A DNA stretch of 14,742 bases, from NCBI GenBank assembly GCA_023433275.1, contig JAEZDN010000020.1, positions 1 through 14,742 of the forward strand, written 5' to 3'. Position numbers and translations under genes: made by a program. Below, one piece after another: positions 1-6,352 of this stretch. The DNA is from Verrucomicrobiota bacterium (GTDB lineage: Bacteria > Verrucomicrobiota > Verrucomicrobiia > Opitutales > Opitutaceae). Position 1 is the first letter of the stretch; each line of letters begins with the position of its first letter. The notes beneath the pieces are model-generated. The model was not told where the DNA came from and did no database searches. It worked only from the letters and a program-made list of their open reading frames with translations.

Positions 1-215
1 CCGCCCCGCCCCCCCCCACCCCCTCGCGGGCCAGCGACGCCGACGGACTTATCGAGCATTACCAATCCCGTCCCGGCTCCCTCCGGAGCGAGGTCAAGCG
101 CGGTTGCTACGTCTATTTCGTGGGCGCTTTCCTTCTGCTCGCCCTCGGACTCGTGGCCTTGTGGTTCATCTTCCGCGTTTACCCCGAGATCGTGCACCGC
201 CCGGCGGATCTGTAG
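1..215 (+). CDS. C-terminal fragment of a single-pass membrane protein (5' end outside window)
   Basis: An open frame runs from the window edge (first complete codon at position 3) to a TAG at 213-215, giving about 70 residues. The fragment starts with a Pro/Ala-rich linker encoded by a C-rich tract. A charged stretch follows (around EHYQSRPGSLRSEVKR), then one strongly hydrophobic segment of about 23 residues (roughly residues 37-60 of the fragment, GAFLLLALGLVALWFIF). The tail after it is short and polar, ending in RPADL. The positive charges before the membrane segment suggest the N-terminal side is cytoplasmic. The family is not recognisable from this tail alone. The hydrophobic segment and its basic flank look like real protein; the upstream part of the gene is needed to name it. 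Confidence 0.6.
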   Translation, partial: APPPPTPSRASDADGLIEHYQSRPGSLRSEVKRGCYVYFVGAFLLLALGLVALWFIFRVYPEIVHRPADL

Positions 216-463
216 AAGGCCTGCCGGCGGGCGGAGCTCGCCAACCATGGCCGCCCTCCTTCACAGGGAAATACCCCGCCACCGGTCATCCTGAGGCTGA
301 GGAGCAAGCGCTGGCGGTTGCATGGTAAGCGGAGATGAACTTTGGAGAGGACAAAACATACTCGCCACCGTCATCCTGAGCCGAACGAAGGATCCAAGGG
401 AAAGGACGAATGTGCGCCGACCGCCAAGCGACCAGCCCCAATACCCTGGCTTCCCTAATCCGA
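216..463. repeat. Non-coding dispersed repeat with two GTCATCCTGAG copies
   Basis: This gap between the membrane-protein stop and the scpB stop holds a near-exact direct repeat. CGCCACCGGTCATCCTGAG is at 277-295 and the same sequence lacking one G is at 363-380. The second copy continues into GCCGAACGAAGGATCC. Read on the minus strand this gives the peptide ILRSAQDD, a well-known artefact of a dispersed intergenic repeat found in many environmental bacterial genomes. The short open frames here are therefore almost certainly not genes. A smaller GC-rich palindrome (around GGCGGAGCTCGCC, near 226-241) sits just after the upstream stop codon. Confidence 0.65.
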
Positions 464-1375
464 TCAAGTCGTCGCCGGCGTGTCCGTGCCCGCGGCTTCA
501 TCTGTCGCCGCCGTCGCCGCCGTCACCGTCGCATCGGCCGCATCTCCAGCCGCAACCGAGGCTTGCTCCAGACTCAGCTGGTCCTCCTCGGTCTCATCGA
601 GCCCCATGTCGGCATCGCCGGCCGCTCGCGGATTCGCCGAGGTTTGCAACCAGGCATCGATCTGGCGCGGCGATAGCACGTCGGACGCCGGAAGCTCATC
701 GAGCGACTTGATGCCCACGAATTCCAGAAAACCTTCGGTCGTGCCATACTGAAGCGGACGCCCCGGAAGATCGGCGCGACCCACGATATAAACCAAATCG
801 CGCTCGAGGAGCTTCTGCAGGCCTGCGTCCGCGGAGACGCCGCGAATCTGCTCGATCTCCGCCCGCGTGACCGGCTGCCGATAAGCCACGACCGCCAGCG
901 TTTCCAAGGCCGACGGGCTCAAGCGCACCGGCGGCGGCTCGTTGCGGAGCAATCGCACCCAGCGCGCGAAACGCGGCTGCGTGACCAGCCGCCATCCGTT
1001 GGCGCTCTCCATTACCATGACCTCGCTGTCCGCCGCCCGCATTTCCAGGGCGATGGCGTCCATCGCCTCGCGGATCTGGGACGCGGGAATCAGCGTCGGC
1101 ACGTCGCGATAACTTTCATCATCCTCCGCGGGATCGACCGCCAGCACTTCCGCCGGCTCGCCCGGCAAGGCCGGCGCGGAGTCATTGCCTTCGGGTGCGG
1201 CCGCAGGCGTATCTTCCGGCGTCCCGGCCCCGGCCTCCGTCGTGGCCTCCACCAGCGGCAGGTTGGCCGCCTGCTCATGGAAACGGCTTATGGCCGTCTG
1301 GATGTCTTTCACCGAAAGCGGCCCGTTCGAGGCGAACAGCATCACTTTCAAAACGCGCTTGAGATCAAATGCCAT
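464..1375 (-). CDS. scpB: Segregation and condensation protein B, ScpB
   Basis: The 303-residue product matches ScpB, the winged-helix partner of Smc and the kleisin ScpA in bacterial condensin, which compacts and segregates the chromosome. The N-terminal part (residues 5-32, with NGPLSVKDI) starts the first winged-helix domain. The strongest match is LSPSALETLAVVAYRQPVTR, then AEIEQIRGV, VGRADLPGRPLQYGTTEGFLEFVG and LKSLDELP-like residues of the second domain. The protein is longer than the usual ~180-220 residues. An Ala/Pro/Glu-rich insert (about residues 36-95) splits the first domain, and a low-complexity Ala/Thr/Glu tail covers about the last 55 residues. The ATG at 1375 (MAFDLKRVLK) is chosen over the ATG at 1417 because ScpB homology begins there. 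No scpA lies beside it; the gene is divergent from pgi. Confidence 0.93.
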   Translation of the reverse strand: MAFDLKRVLKVMLFASNGPLSVKDIQTAISRFHEQAANLPLVEATTEAGAGTPEDTPAAAPEGNDSAPALPGEPAEVLAVDPAEDDESYRDVPTLIPASQIREAMDAIALEMRAADSEVMVMESANGWRLVTQPRFARWVRLLRNEPPPVRLSPSALETLAVVAYRQPVTRAEIEQIRGVSADAGLQKLLERDLVYIVGRADLPGRPLQYGTTEGFLEFVGIKSLDELPASDVLSPRQIDAWLQTSANPRAAGDADMGLDETEEDQLSLEQASVAAGDAADATVTAATAATDEAAGTDTPATT

Positions 1376-1429
1376 GCTTGAAGCCCTACTGATTGCGACC
1401 GCCTCACCCTCAAGCAATCCATAAAATCC

Positions 1430-1459
1430 GGGGAGCGCGCGCCCTCAGGACGCGCCCCC
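1430..1459. repeat. GC-rich imperfect hairpin in the scpB-pgi divergent gap
   Basis: GGGGAGCGCG at 1430-1439 can pair with CGCGCCCCC at 1451-1459 with one bulged A, around the loop segment CGCCCTCAGGA. It lies between two divergent genes, so it cannot terminate either one. It is more likely a dispersed palindromic repeat like those elsewhere in this window, or it may influence the two promoters. No clear -35/-10 pair was seen in 1376-1588. Confidence 0.45.
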
Positions 1460-1588
1460 TTGCAAGCCGTCGGGCGACGTTTGGTCCTCGCAGCTCGCCG
1501 GGACGGGCTCGACCCACCTCGGCAACGCAACTTTATGCCCTTTTTCGCGCTAGCCCCGCCCACCTCAGCCCGGTATCTCTTCCGACCT

Positions 1589-3178
1589 ATGACGTGGGAA
1601 CGCTTCAAGTCGCACTATTACACCAACGCCCGCCTCGGCCTGTCGCTCGACATCAGCCGCATGCCTTTTCCCGACGATTTCCTGACCGGCATGCAGCCAA
1701 AGCTCCAGCAGGCGTTCGCCGACATGGCCGCGCTCGAGGGGGGCGCGATCGCCAATCCCGACGAAAACCGCATGGTCGGCCACTACTGGCTCCGGAATCC
1801 CGAACTCGCCCCCACCCCGGAACTGCGCACCGCGATCAGCTCCACTCTCGAGGCCATCAAGGCCTTCGTCGCCAAGGTGCATAAGGGCGAAATCGCCGCC
1901 CCCGCCGGCAAATTCAAGGATGTCCTGGTCATCGGCATCGGCGGCTCCGCACTCGGGCCGCAACTCGTCAGCCATGCCCTCGGCCGGATCAAGGGCGGAC
2001 GCGACAAAATGCGCGTCTCATTCTTCGACAACACCGATCCCGATGGCATGGATTACGTGCTGGGCGAGCTTGGCAACCGCCTTAAGCAAACGCTCGTCAT
2101 CGTCATTTCCAAGTCCGGCGGCACCGCCGAAACCCGCAACGGCATGCTCGAAACCCAGACTGCCTTCAAGGCCGCCGGTCTTGATCACGCCAAGCAGTTC
2201 GTCGCCGTCACCGGCGAGGGCTCCAAGCTCGACCAGGTTGCCCAAGCCGAGGGCTGGCTCGCCCGTTTCCCGATGTGGGACTGGGTCGGCGGCCGCACCT
2301 CCGAACTCTGCGCCGTGGGCCTGCTCCCCGCCGCCCTCCAAGGCATCAAGATCGACCAGATGCTCGCCGGCGCCGCCGCCATGGACGAGGTCACGCGCAA
2401 ACCATCCGCACGGGACAACCCGGCCGCGCTCCTCGCGCTGATGTGGTACTGGGCCACCGATGGCAAAGGCACGAAGGACATGGTCGTCCTGCCCTACAAG
2501 GATCGCTTCCTCCTCTTCTCGCGCTACCTTCAGCAACTCGTCATGGAGTCGCTGGGCAAGGAGCTCGACCTCGCCGGCAACGTCGTGAACCAGGGCATCG
2601 CCGTCTACGGCAACAAGGGATCGACCGACCAGCACGCGTACGTGCAACAACTCCGCGAGGGCGTGAACAATTTCTTCGTCACGTTCATCGAGGTGCTCAA
2701 GGACCGCGTCGACGCGGACTCGATGGAGGTCGAGCCCGGCGTCACCAGCGGCGACTTTCTCCAGGGTTTCCTCCTCGGAACGCGCGACGCCCTCAGTGAA
2801 AAGAACCGCCACTCCATCACGATCACGGTCAACGAGGTTTCCCCGCGCTCGCTCGGCCAGCTCATCGCCCTCTATGAACGCGCCGTGGGCCTGTACGCCT
2901 CGCTCGTCGGGATCAATGCCTACCATCAACCCGGCGTCGAAGCCGGCAAGAAGGCCGCCGGCAGCGTGATCGCCCTCAAACTCAAGATGGCCGCCGCCCT
3001 CCAGGCGGCCCAGGGTCGCGAATTCACGGCCGAAACCCTCGCCGCCCAACTCAACCAGCCCGAACGCACCGAGCTGATCTTCAAGGTCCTCGAGCACCTC
3101 GCGGCCAACCCCGGCAGCAAAGTGGTCAAAACCGTCCGCAAACCGTGGCACGATTCGACCTACGCCTGGAAGGCCTGA
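1589..3178 (+). CDS. pgi: Glucose-6-phosphate isomerase
   Basis: The 529-residue product is a phosphoglucose isomerase, interconverting glucose 6-phosphate and fructose 6-phosphate in cytoplasmic glycolysis and gluconeogenesis. Visible family features, in order, are DVLVIGIGGSALGPQL, the sugar-phosphate loop VISKSGGTAETRNG, FPMWDWVGGRTSELCAVGLL, the signature GNKGSTDQHAYVQQLREG with the catalytic His and Glu, and AYHQPGVEAGKKAAG with the conserved late Lys. The GNKGSTDQHAYVQQLREG form and the length resemble the cyanobacterial-type enzyme rather than the ~550-residue enterobacterial one. The ATG at 1589 (MTWERFKSHYY) is preferred to earlier in-frame ATGs at 1460 and 1535, because the earlier residues look like translated intergenic repeat. 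No strong Shine-Dalgarno precedes it. It is the first gene of a five-gene same-strand run. Confidence 0.96.
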   Translation: MTWERFKSHYYTNARLGLSLDISRMPFPDDFLTGMQPKLQQAFADMAALEGGAIANPDENRMVGHYWLRNPELAPTPELRTAISSTLEAIKAFVAKVHKGEIAAPAGKFKDVLVIGIGGSALGPQLVSHALGRIKGGRDKMRVSFFDNTDPDGMDYVLGELGNRLKQTLVIVISKSGGTAETRNGMLETQTAFKAAGLDHAKQFVAVTGEGSKLDQVAQAEGWLARFPMWDWVGGRTSELCAVGLLPAALQGIKIDQMLAGAAAMDEVTRKPSARDNPAALLALMWYWATDGKGTKDMVVLPYKDRFLLFSRYLQQLVMESLGKELDLAGNVVNQGIAVYGNKGSTDQHAYVQQLREGVNNFFVTFIEVLKDRVDADSMEVEPGVTSGDFLQGFLLGTRDALSEKNRHSITITVNEVSPRSLGQLIALYERAVGLYASLVGINAYHQPGVEAGKKAAGSVIALKLKMAAALQAAQGREFTAETLAAQLNQPERTELIFKVLEHLAANPGSKVVKTVRKPWHDSTYAWKA

Positions 3179-3187
3179 CCGCCCCCC

Positions 3188-3260
3188 ACCTGGAGGAGCC
3201 TGCTTGCAGGCGATTCGGAACGCCCGCCCCCAAACCATGTCCTGAATCGCGACTCCAGGT
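3188..3260. repeat. Nested inverted-repeat element after pgi
   Basis: The ends ACCTGGAG (3188-3195) and CTCCAGGT (3253-3260) are perfect 8-bp inverted repeats. Inside them GCGATTC (3210-3216) is the exact reverse complement of GAATCGC (3244-3250). A small hairpin GCCTG-CTTG-CAGGC (3198-3211) overlaps the left inner arm, so two alternative folds compete. The element begins 9 nt after the pgi stop. There is no T-run after it, so it is not a classic intrinsic terminator. It shares TGGAG/CTCCA ends with the elements at 5084 and 6202. Confidence 0.7.
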
Positions 3261-3357
3261 TTCGCCTCCAAACCGCCTCGACCCTTCCGACTTTCACGAC
3301 CCCCACGCTGAAACGACAGTTGCAGACCCGCCGGATAATCTTATCAACGCCCCAGAC

Positions 3358-3507
3358 ATGCCCTCCCGCAAATCCCTCTTTGCCCTGCTGCTCCTGGCCT
3401 TCTCCCTCCTCGGCCTCTCCGGCTGCGTGGATCCCAAACAGGATTCCTCCATCCCGTGGAACCGCCCGGCGACCTGGGAAGGACGCATTCCGGGCATGGG
3501 TCAGTAG
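3358..3507 (+). CDS. Small secreted lipoprotein, 49 residues
   Basis: The predicted product begins MPSRKSLFALLLLAF, a lipoprotein signal peptide with a basic start and a Leu/Ala-rich core. The lipobox LSGC follows with the acylated Cys at about residue 22. The mature part is only about 28 residues (CVDPKQDSSIPW, then NRPATWEGRIPGMGQ). A short SSIPW...P..WEG..PG tail like this appears in small lipoproteins I have seen in this and related phyla, but I cannot name a family or function. The ATG at 3358 is chosen because the signal peptide starts there; an in-frame ATG at 3145 would begin inside pgi. The gene sits 36 nt upstream of rsmI and is probably cotranscribed with it. Confidence 0.75.
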   Translation: MPSRKSLFALLLLAFSLLGLSGCVDPKQDSSIPWNRPATWEGRIPGMGQ

Positions 3508-3543
3508 TCGCCGCCTGCGCCCGGCCGGTCCTGTGCCGTTGTC

Positions 3544-4266
3544 ATGAGCGCGCCAGCCGTGAACGCCTCGCTGACGCCCCAGCCCGGCCATCTCTACGTG
3601 GTCGCCACGCCCATTGGCAACCTGGCCGACCTCACCGAACGGGCCCGCGCCATCCTCACCGCCGTCGACCTCGTGGCGTGTGAGGACACCCGCACCACGG
3701 GCGCCATGCTCACGCGCCTCGGCCTGCACCGCGAACTTGTCCCCTACCACGAGCACAACGAAACCGAAGCCGCCGATCGTCTCGCCGGGTTCATCGCCAC
3801 GGGAAAATCCGTCGCGGTCGTCAGCGACGCCGGCACCCCCGGCCTGAGCGATCCCGGCTTCCGCATCGTTCGCGCCTGCCGCCGCCGCGGCCTGCCGGTC
3901 ATCCCCGTGCCCGGCGCCAGCGCCGTGGTCGCCGTCCTCTCCGCCGCGGGCCTGCCGACCAATGGATTCCTGTTCGCCGGCTTCCTGCCCCCGAAATCCG
4001 CGGCCCGCATCACCTTTCTCACGAAGTACCGCGATTTGGACTACACGCTGGCCCTCTACGAAAGCTGCCATCGCATCGACAAGTTCGCCGCCGAGATCGT
4101 GGCAACACTCGGCCCCGACCGCGTCGTCTGCATCGCCAAGGAAATCACGAAGCTCCACGAGACCTTCCACGTTGGCCTCGCCGCCGACGTGCAGGCGAAA
4201 CTGAACGCCGGCAGCCTCAAGGGCGAGTTCGTCGTGCTCATCGCGCCGAAGGATTTCACGCTTTAA
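3544..4266 (+). CDS. rsmI: 16S rRNA (cytidine-1402 2'-O)-methyltransferase
   Basis: The 240-residue product matches RsmI, the SAM-dependent tetrapyrrole-methylase-fold enzyme that methylates the ribose of C1402 in the ribosomal P site. Motifs in order are LYVVATPIGNLADLTERA, CEDTRTTGAML, HEHNE, VVSDAGTPGLSDPG, VIPVPGASAVVAVLSAAGLP, FLFAGFLPPKSAAR, LYESCHRI and VCIAKEITKLHET. The frame ends soon after GEFVVLI, so it lacks the roughly 40-50 residue C-terminal extension of the E. coli protein. Many bacteria have this shorter form, and the stop does not look like a truncation. The ATG at 3544 is 36 nt after the lipoprotein stop. No clear Shine-Dalgarno is visible, so expression probably depends on the upstream genes. 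Confidence 0.95.
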   Translation: MSAPAVNASLTPQPGHLYVVATPIGNLADLTERARAILTAVDLVACEDTRTTGAMLTRLGLHRELVPYHEHNETEAADRLAGFIATGKSVAVVSDAGTPGLSDPGFRIVRACRRRGLPVIPVPGASAVVAVLSAAGLPTNGFLFAGFLPPKSAARITFLTKYRDLDYTLALYESCHRIDKFAAEIVATLGPDRVVCIAKEITKLHETFHVGLAADVQAKLNAGSLKGEFVVLIAPKDFTL

Positions 4267-4317
4267 TTCGGGTTGCTCAGAACAATCGGCAGGCCGGCTG
4301 GTCGTATCGGCCTCACC

Positions 4318-5070
4318 ATGCCCTCGCTCCTTCGTCTGCTTCCCCTCGCCGCTGCCCTGATCTCGCTCACCGGTTGCGCAACGTATCTCACCCCCGGCCC
4401 CAAGGCCGATCTTCAAGCCTTCGCCCCCGCCGCCATCCAGGACGCGTTCGCCGTCCAGCCCACCCGCCCTTTCCCCGCCAGCATCGCCCTCGTCCGCGTC
4501 CAATCGCCGGAATACACGAACTACAACCTCCGTCGCCACGGGGGCCAACATGGCTCGGGCCGCTACTCGGTCGTGCTGTCGCGCGAGGTGGGTGAGGACA
4601 ATCACGTCGACCGCATCGCTTCCCTGCCGCAAGTCACCGGCCTCGTGGCCCTGAACCGCATGCTGCTGCCCTCCCAACTCGAGGGCGATCAGGACATCCG
4701 CGGCGCCGCCGCCCGGCTGCACGCCGACCTCGTGTTCATCTATACCTTCGACACCACCTTCATCGACGAAAACACCGCCAAACCCCTGTCGGTGATCACA
4801 CTGGGACTGTCGCCCACGCGCCGGATCACGGCGGTGACCACCGCCTCCGCCCTGCTGCTCGATACCCGCACGGGTTACGTTTATTCCGCCTACGAGACCA
4901 CTTCCCGCAAGACCGCCCTCGCCACCTCTTGGGGCAGCGCGGATTCCGCCGACGCCGTGCGCCGCGAAACGGAGACCACGGCCTTCGCCAAGCTCGTCGA
5001 CGAATTCACCGCATCCTGGCCCGCGCTCGTCGCAGGCGAAGCTCCCCGAAACAAGAGCCGGGATATTTGA
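4318..5070 (+). CDS. Predicted lipoprotein of unknown function, 250 residues
   Basis: The N-terminus MPSLLRLLPLAAALISLTGC is a typical lipoprotein signal peptide, with the lipobox LTGC and Cys at residue 20. The rest appears globular and soluble, with no further membrane segment. It includes ADLQAF, PASIALVRVQSPEYTNYN, a Gly/His-rich stretch (RRHGGQHGSGRYSVV), ADLVFIYTFDT, and a threonine-rich conserved-looking core around TALATSWGSADSADAVRRET. The order (short strands carrying an 'RVQ' motif, ADLVFIYTF, LLLDTRTGYVYSAYE) loosely recalls envelope lipoproteins that report or assemble cell-surface structures, but I cannot assign a family. The ATG at 4318 is used instead of the frame's first ATG at 4273 because the signal peptide begins there. 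It lies 51 nt after rsmI on the same strand. Confidence 0.85.
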   Translation: MPSLLRLLPLAAALISLTGCATYLTPGPKADLQAFAPAAIQDAFAVQPTRPFPASIALVRVQSPEYTNYNLRRHGGQHGSGRYSVVLSREVGEDNHVDRIASLPQVTGLVALNRMLLPSQLEGDQDIRGAAARLHADLVFIYTFDTTFIDENTAKPLSVITLGLSPTRRITAVTTASALLLDTRTGYVYSAYETTSRKTALATSWGSADSADAVRRETETTAFAKLVDEFTASWPALVAGEAPRNKSRDI

Positions 5071-5083
5071 GTGAACTCACTGC

Positions 5084-5145
5084 CTGGAGCCGGCCCGCCC
5101 TCGGGCCGTCTGCCCAAGCCCGGGGCGAGGGCGCACCGACTCCAG
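5084..5145. repeat. 62-bp hairpin element, copy 1 (TGGAG/CTCCA ends)
   Basis: The ends CTGGAG (5084-5089) and CTCCAG (5140-5145) are perfect inverted repeats. A perfect hairpin CGGCCCG-CCCT-CGGGCCG occupies 5091-5108, which is element positions 8-25. The element starts 13 nt after the stop of the upstream lipoprotein gene. It matches the element at 6202-6263 in total length (62 bp), end sequence and hairpin position, but with different stem bases. A palindrome AGTGA-AC-TCACT (5070-5081) lies just before it, overlapping the stop codon. No T-run follows, so a role in transcript 3'-end protection is as likely as termination. Confidence 0.72.
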
Positions 5146-5240
5146 TCAAACCCACGACGACCTGGCTACGGCGCATGACGTTCCGGAAATCAAAACTGAA
5201 TTTGCTTTGCGCCTGACGCGCCTTTTTGTGGCCATCTCCC

Positions 5241-6188
5241 ATGGCTCTCCCTCCCCGCGTCGCCGTCATCGATATCGGCAGCAACTCCATCAAGATCCTC
5301 ATCGTCGCCCGCGCGCCCACCGGCCAGTACCGGGTCCTGAAGAACCGCACGCTGGACGCCCGCATCAGCGCAGGCATCAGCGACGAAAAACCCGTCCTCA
5401 GCGAGGTTGGCATGACCCGCGCCCTCGGCGCCATTCGCGAGCTCGTCGCGGAGACCTCCGAATACTCCGTCGCCCGGACCGTGCTCGTCGCCACCAGCGC
5501 CGTGCGCGACGCGTCCAACGGCCCCGCGTTCTGCCAGCGGGTGAAGGCGGCCACCAAGCAGGAAATCCGCATCCTCAGCGGCCGCGAGGAGGCGGCTTAC
5601 ATCGGACGCGGCCTCACCTGCGATCCCGAACTCGAGGACCTTCAGGATTTCTATGTCTTCGACCTCGGTGGGGGCAGCTTGGAATGCCTCTCGTTCAAGC
5701 AACGGAAAATCGAGCAGGCCGTCAGCCTTCAACTCGGCTGCGTGCGGATGACCGAAAAATTCATCAAGGATCCCGCCGCTCCCCTCCAGCAGCAGGAACT
5801 CGCCGCGCTCGCCGGACACGCCGTCGCCGAAATCAAGCAAAGCGGATTCCAGTTCAATCTCGAACCCGCGCCGGCCGCGGCCGTCTTCATGGGCGGCAGC
5901 ATGAGCACCATCCGCGCGATCAACGGCGCCCGCGAGCAATTGAAGATGGAGGACACCCCGCCCATCATCGATGTCGGACTCATCGGCGGCGTGCTTGAGG
6001 AACTCGCTCCGCTCACCCTCGAGCAACGCAAGGCGATCCCTGGCCTCCCCTCCGCCCGCGCCGACGTCCTTCCCGCCGCGGTCGTCACCATGCTCGCGGT
6101 CGCGAATCTGGGAAAGATCGAGCGCTTCCACCACTCGATCTACAACCTCCGCTGGGGCGTCGCCGCCGAGACCCTGGACCGGCTGTAA
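5241..6188 (+). CDS. Ppx/GppA-family phosphatase (short exopolyphosphatase-like)
   Basis: The 315-residue product belongs to the Ppx/GppA family of the ASKHA fold, which hydrolyses inorganic polyphosphate or the stringent-response nucleotide pppGpp. The first phosphate-binding loop is VAVIDIGSNSIK (Asp11 to Ser16). Further motifs are VLVATSAVRDASN, LSGREEAAYIGRG with the conserved catalytic Glu, the second loop VFDLGGGSLE, and a later MGGSMSTIRAI loop. The protein ends after the two ASKHA lobes and lacks the C-terminal HD-type helical domain of the ~500-residue E. coli Ppx and GppA, so it is the short form. Substrate preference cannot be read from sequence. The ATG at 5241 is preferred to the upstream in-frame TTG at 5226. 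It is last in the same-strand run, and the hairpin element at 6202 follows it. Confidence 0.9.
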   Translation: MALPPRVAVIDIGSNSIKILIVARAPTGQYRVLKNRTLDARISAGISDEKPVLSEVGMTRALGAIRELVAETSEYSVARTVLVATSAVRDASNGPAFCQRVKAATKQEIRILSGREEAAYIGRGLTCDPELEDLQDFYVFDLGGGSLECLSFKQRKIEQAVSLQLGCVRMTEKFIKDPAAPLQQQELAALAGHAVAEIKQSGFQFNLEPAPAAAVFMGGSMSTIRAINGAREQLKMEDTPPIIDVGLIGGVLEELAPLTLEQRKAIPGLPSARADVLPAAVVTMLAVANLGKIERFHHSIYNLRWGVAAETLDRL

Positions 6189-6201
6189 ACAATGGCCGAC
6201 G

Positions 6202-6268
6202 ATGGAGCGCGGGCGACCCCGCCCGCGACGCGCCCGAACCGCGGCGGGCCGCCGCAGCTCCATTTTTT
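6202..6268 (+). terminator. 62-bp hairpin element, copy 2, followed by a T6 run
   Basis: The outer arms ATGGAGC (6202-6208) and GCTCCAT (6257-6263) are perfect inverted repeats. They enclose a hairpin GCGGGCG-ACCC-CGCCCGC (6209-6226, element positions 8-25) and a second palindrome GCGGC-GGGCC-GCCGC (6241-6255). The three stems could form a cloverleaf. Six T residues follow (6263-6268), so the fold has the form of an intrinsic terminator for the Ppx/GppA gene, which ends 13 nt upstream. Its length, end sequence and first hairpin geometry match the element at 5084-5145. Termination activity is inferred. Confidence 0.68.
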
Positions 6269-6352
6269 CCGCGCACGCGCAATCGGTAGGGGGCGAGCTC
6301 GCTCGGTCACGTCCCTGACAAGACGGGCGCCCCGAAGGACGCACCCGGCTCA
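6269..6352. repeat. Palindromic sequence between the terminator and asd
   Basis: This 84-nt gap holds a perfect 10-bp palindrome GCGAGCTCGC (6293-6302) preceded by a G run, then GC-rich partly self-complementary sequence reaching the asd stop. The GGCGAGCTCGC pattern resembles the shorter palindrome near 226-241. Nothing coding was seen. It may include a minus-strand terminator for asd, but no T-run marks one. Confidence 0.4.

Noticed and set aside
104..328. A 74-codon plus-strand frame at the left end
   Set aside because: It is out of frame with the membrane-protein fragment, which has a clear transmembrane segment in frame 3, and it runs into the repeat.
286..501. Small minus-strand frames between the membrane protein and scpB
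   Set aside because: They translate a dispersed non-coding repeat (ILRSAQDD artefact).
1460..1588. A 43-residue N-terminal extension of pgi
   Set aside because: It is read from intergenic repeat sequence; family homology begins at the ATG at 1589.
2018..3271. A 417-codon minus-strand frame opposite pgi
   Set aside because: Antisense shadow of pgi, which has full family motifs.
3160..4722. A 520-codon minus-strand open frame opposite rsmI and the lipoproteins
   Set aside because: Shadow frame of GC-rich coding DNA. Its composition is Gly/Glu/Asp/Ala-rich with no motifs, and the opposite strand carries clear genes.
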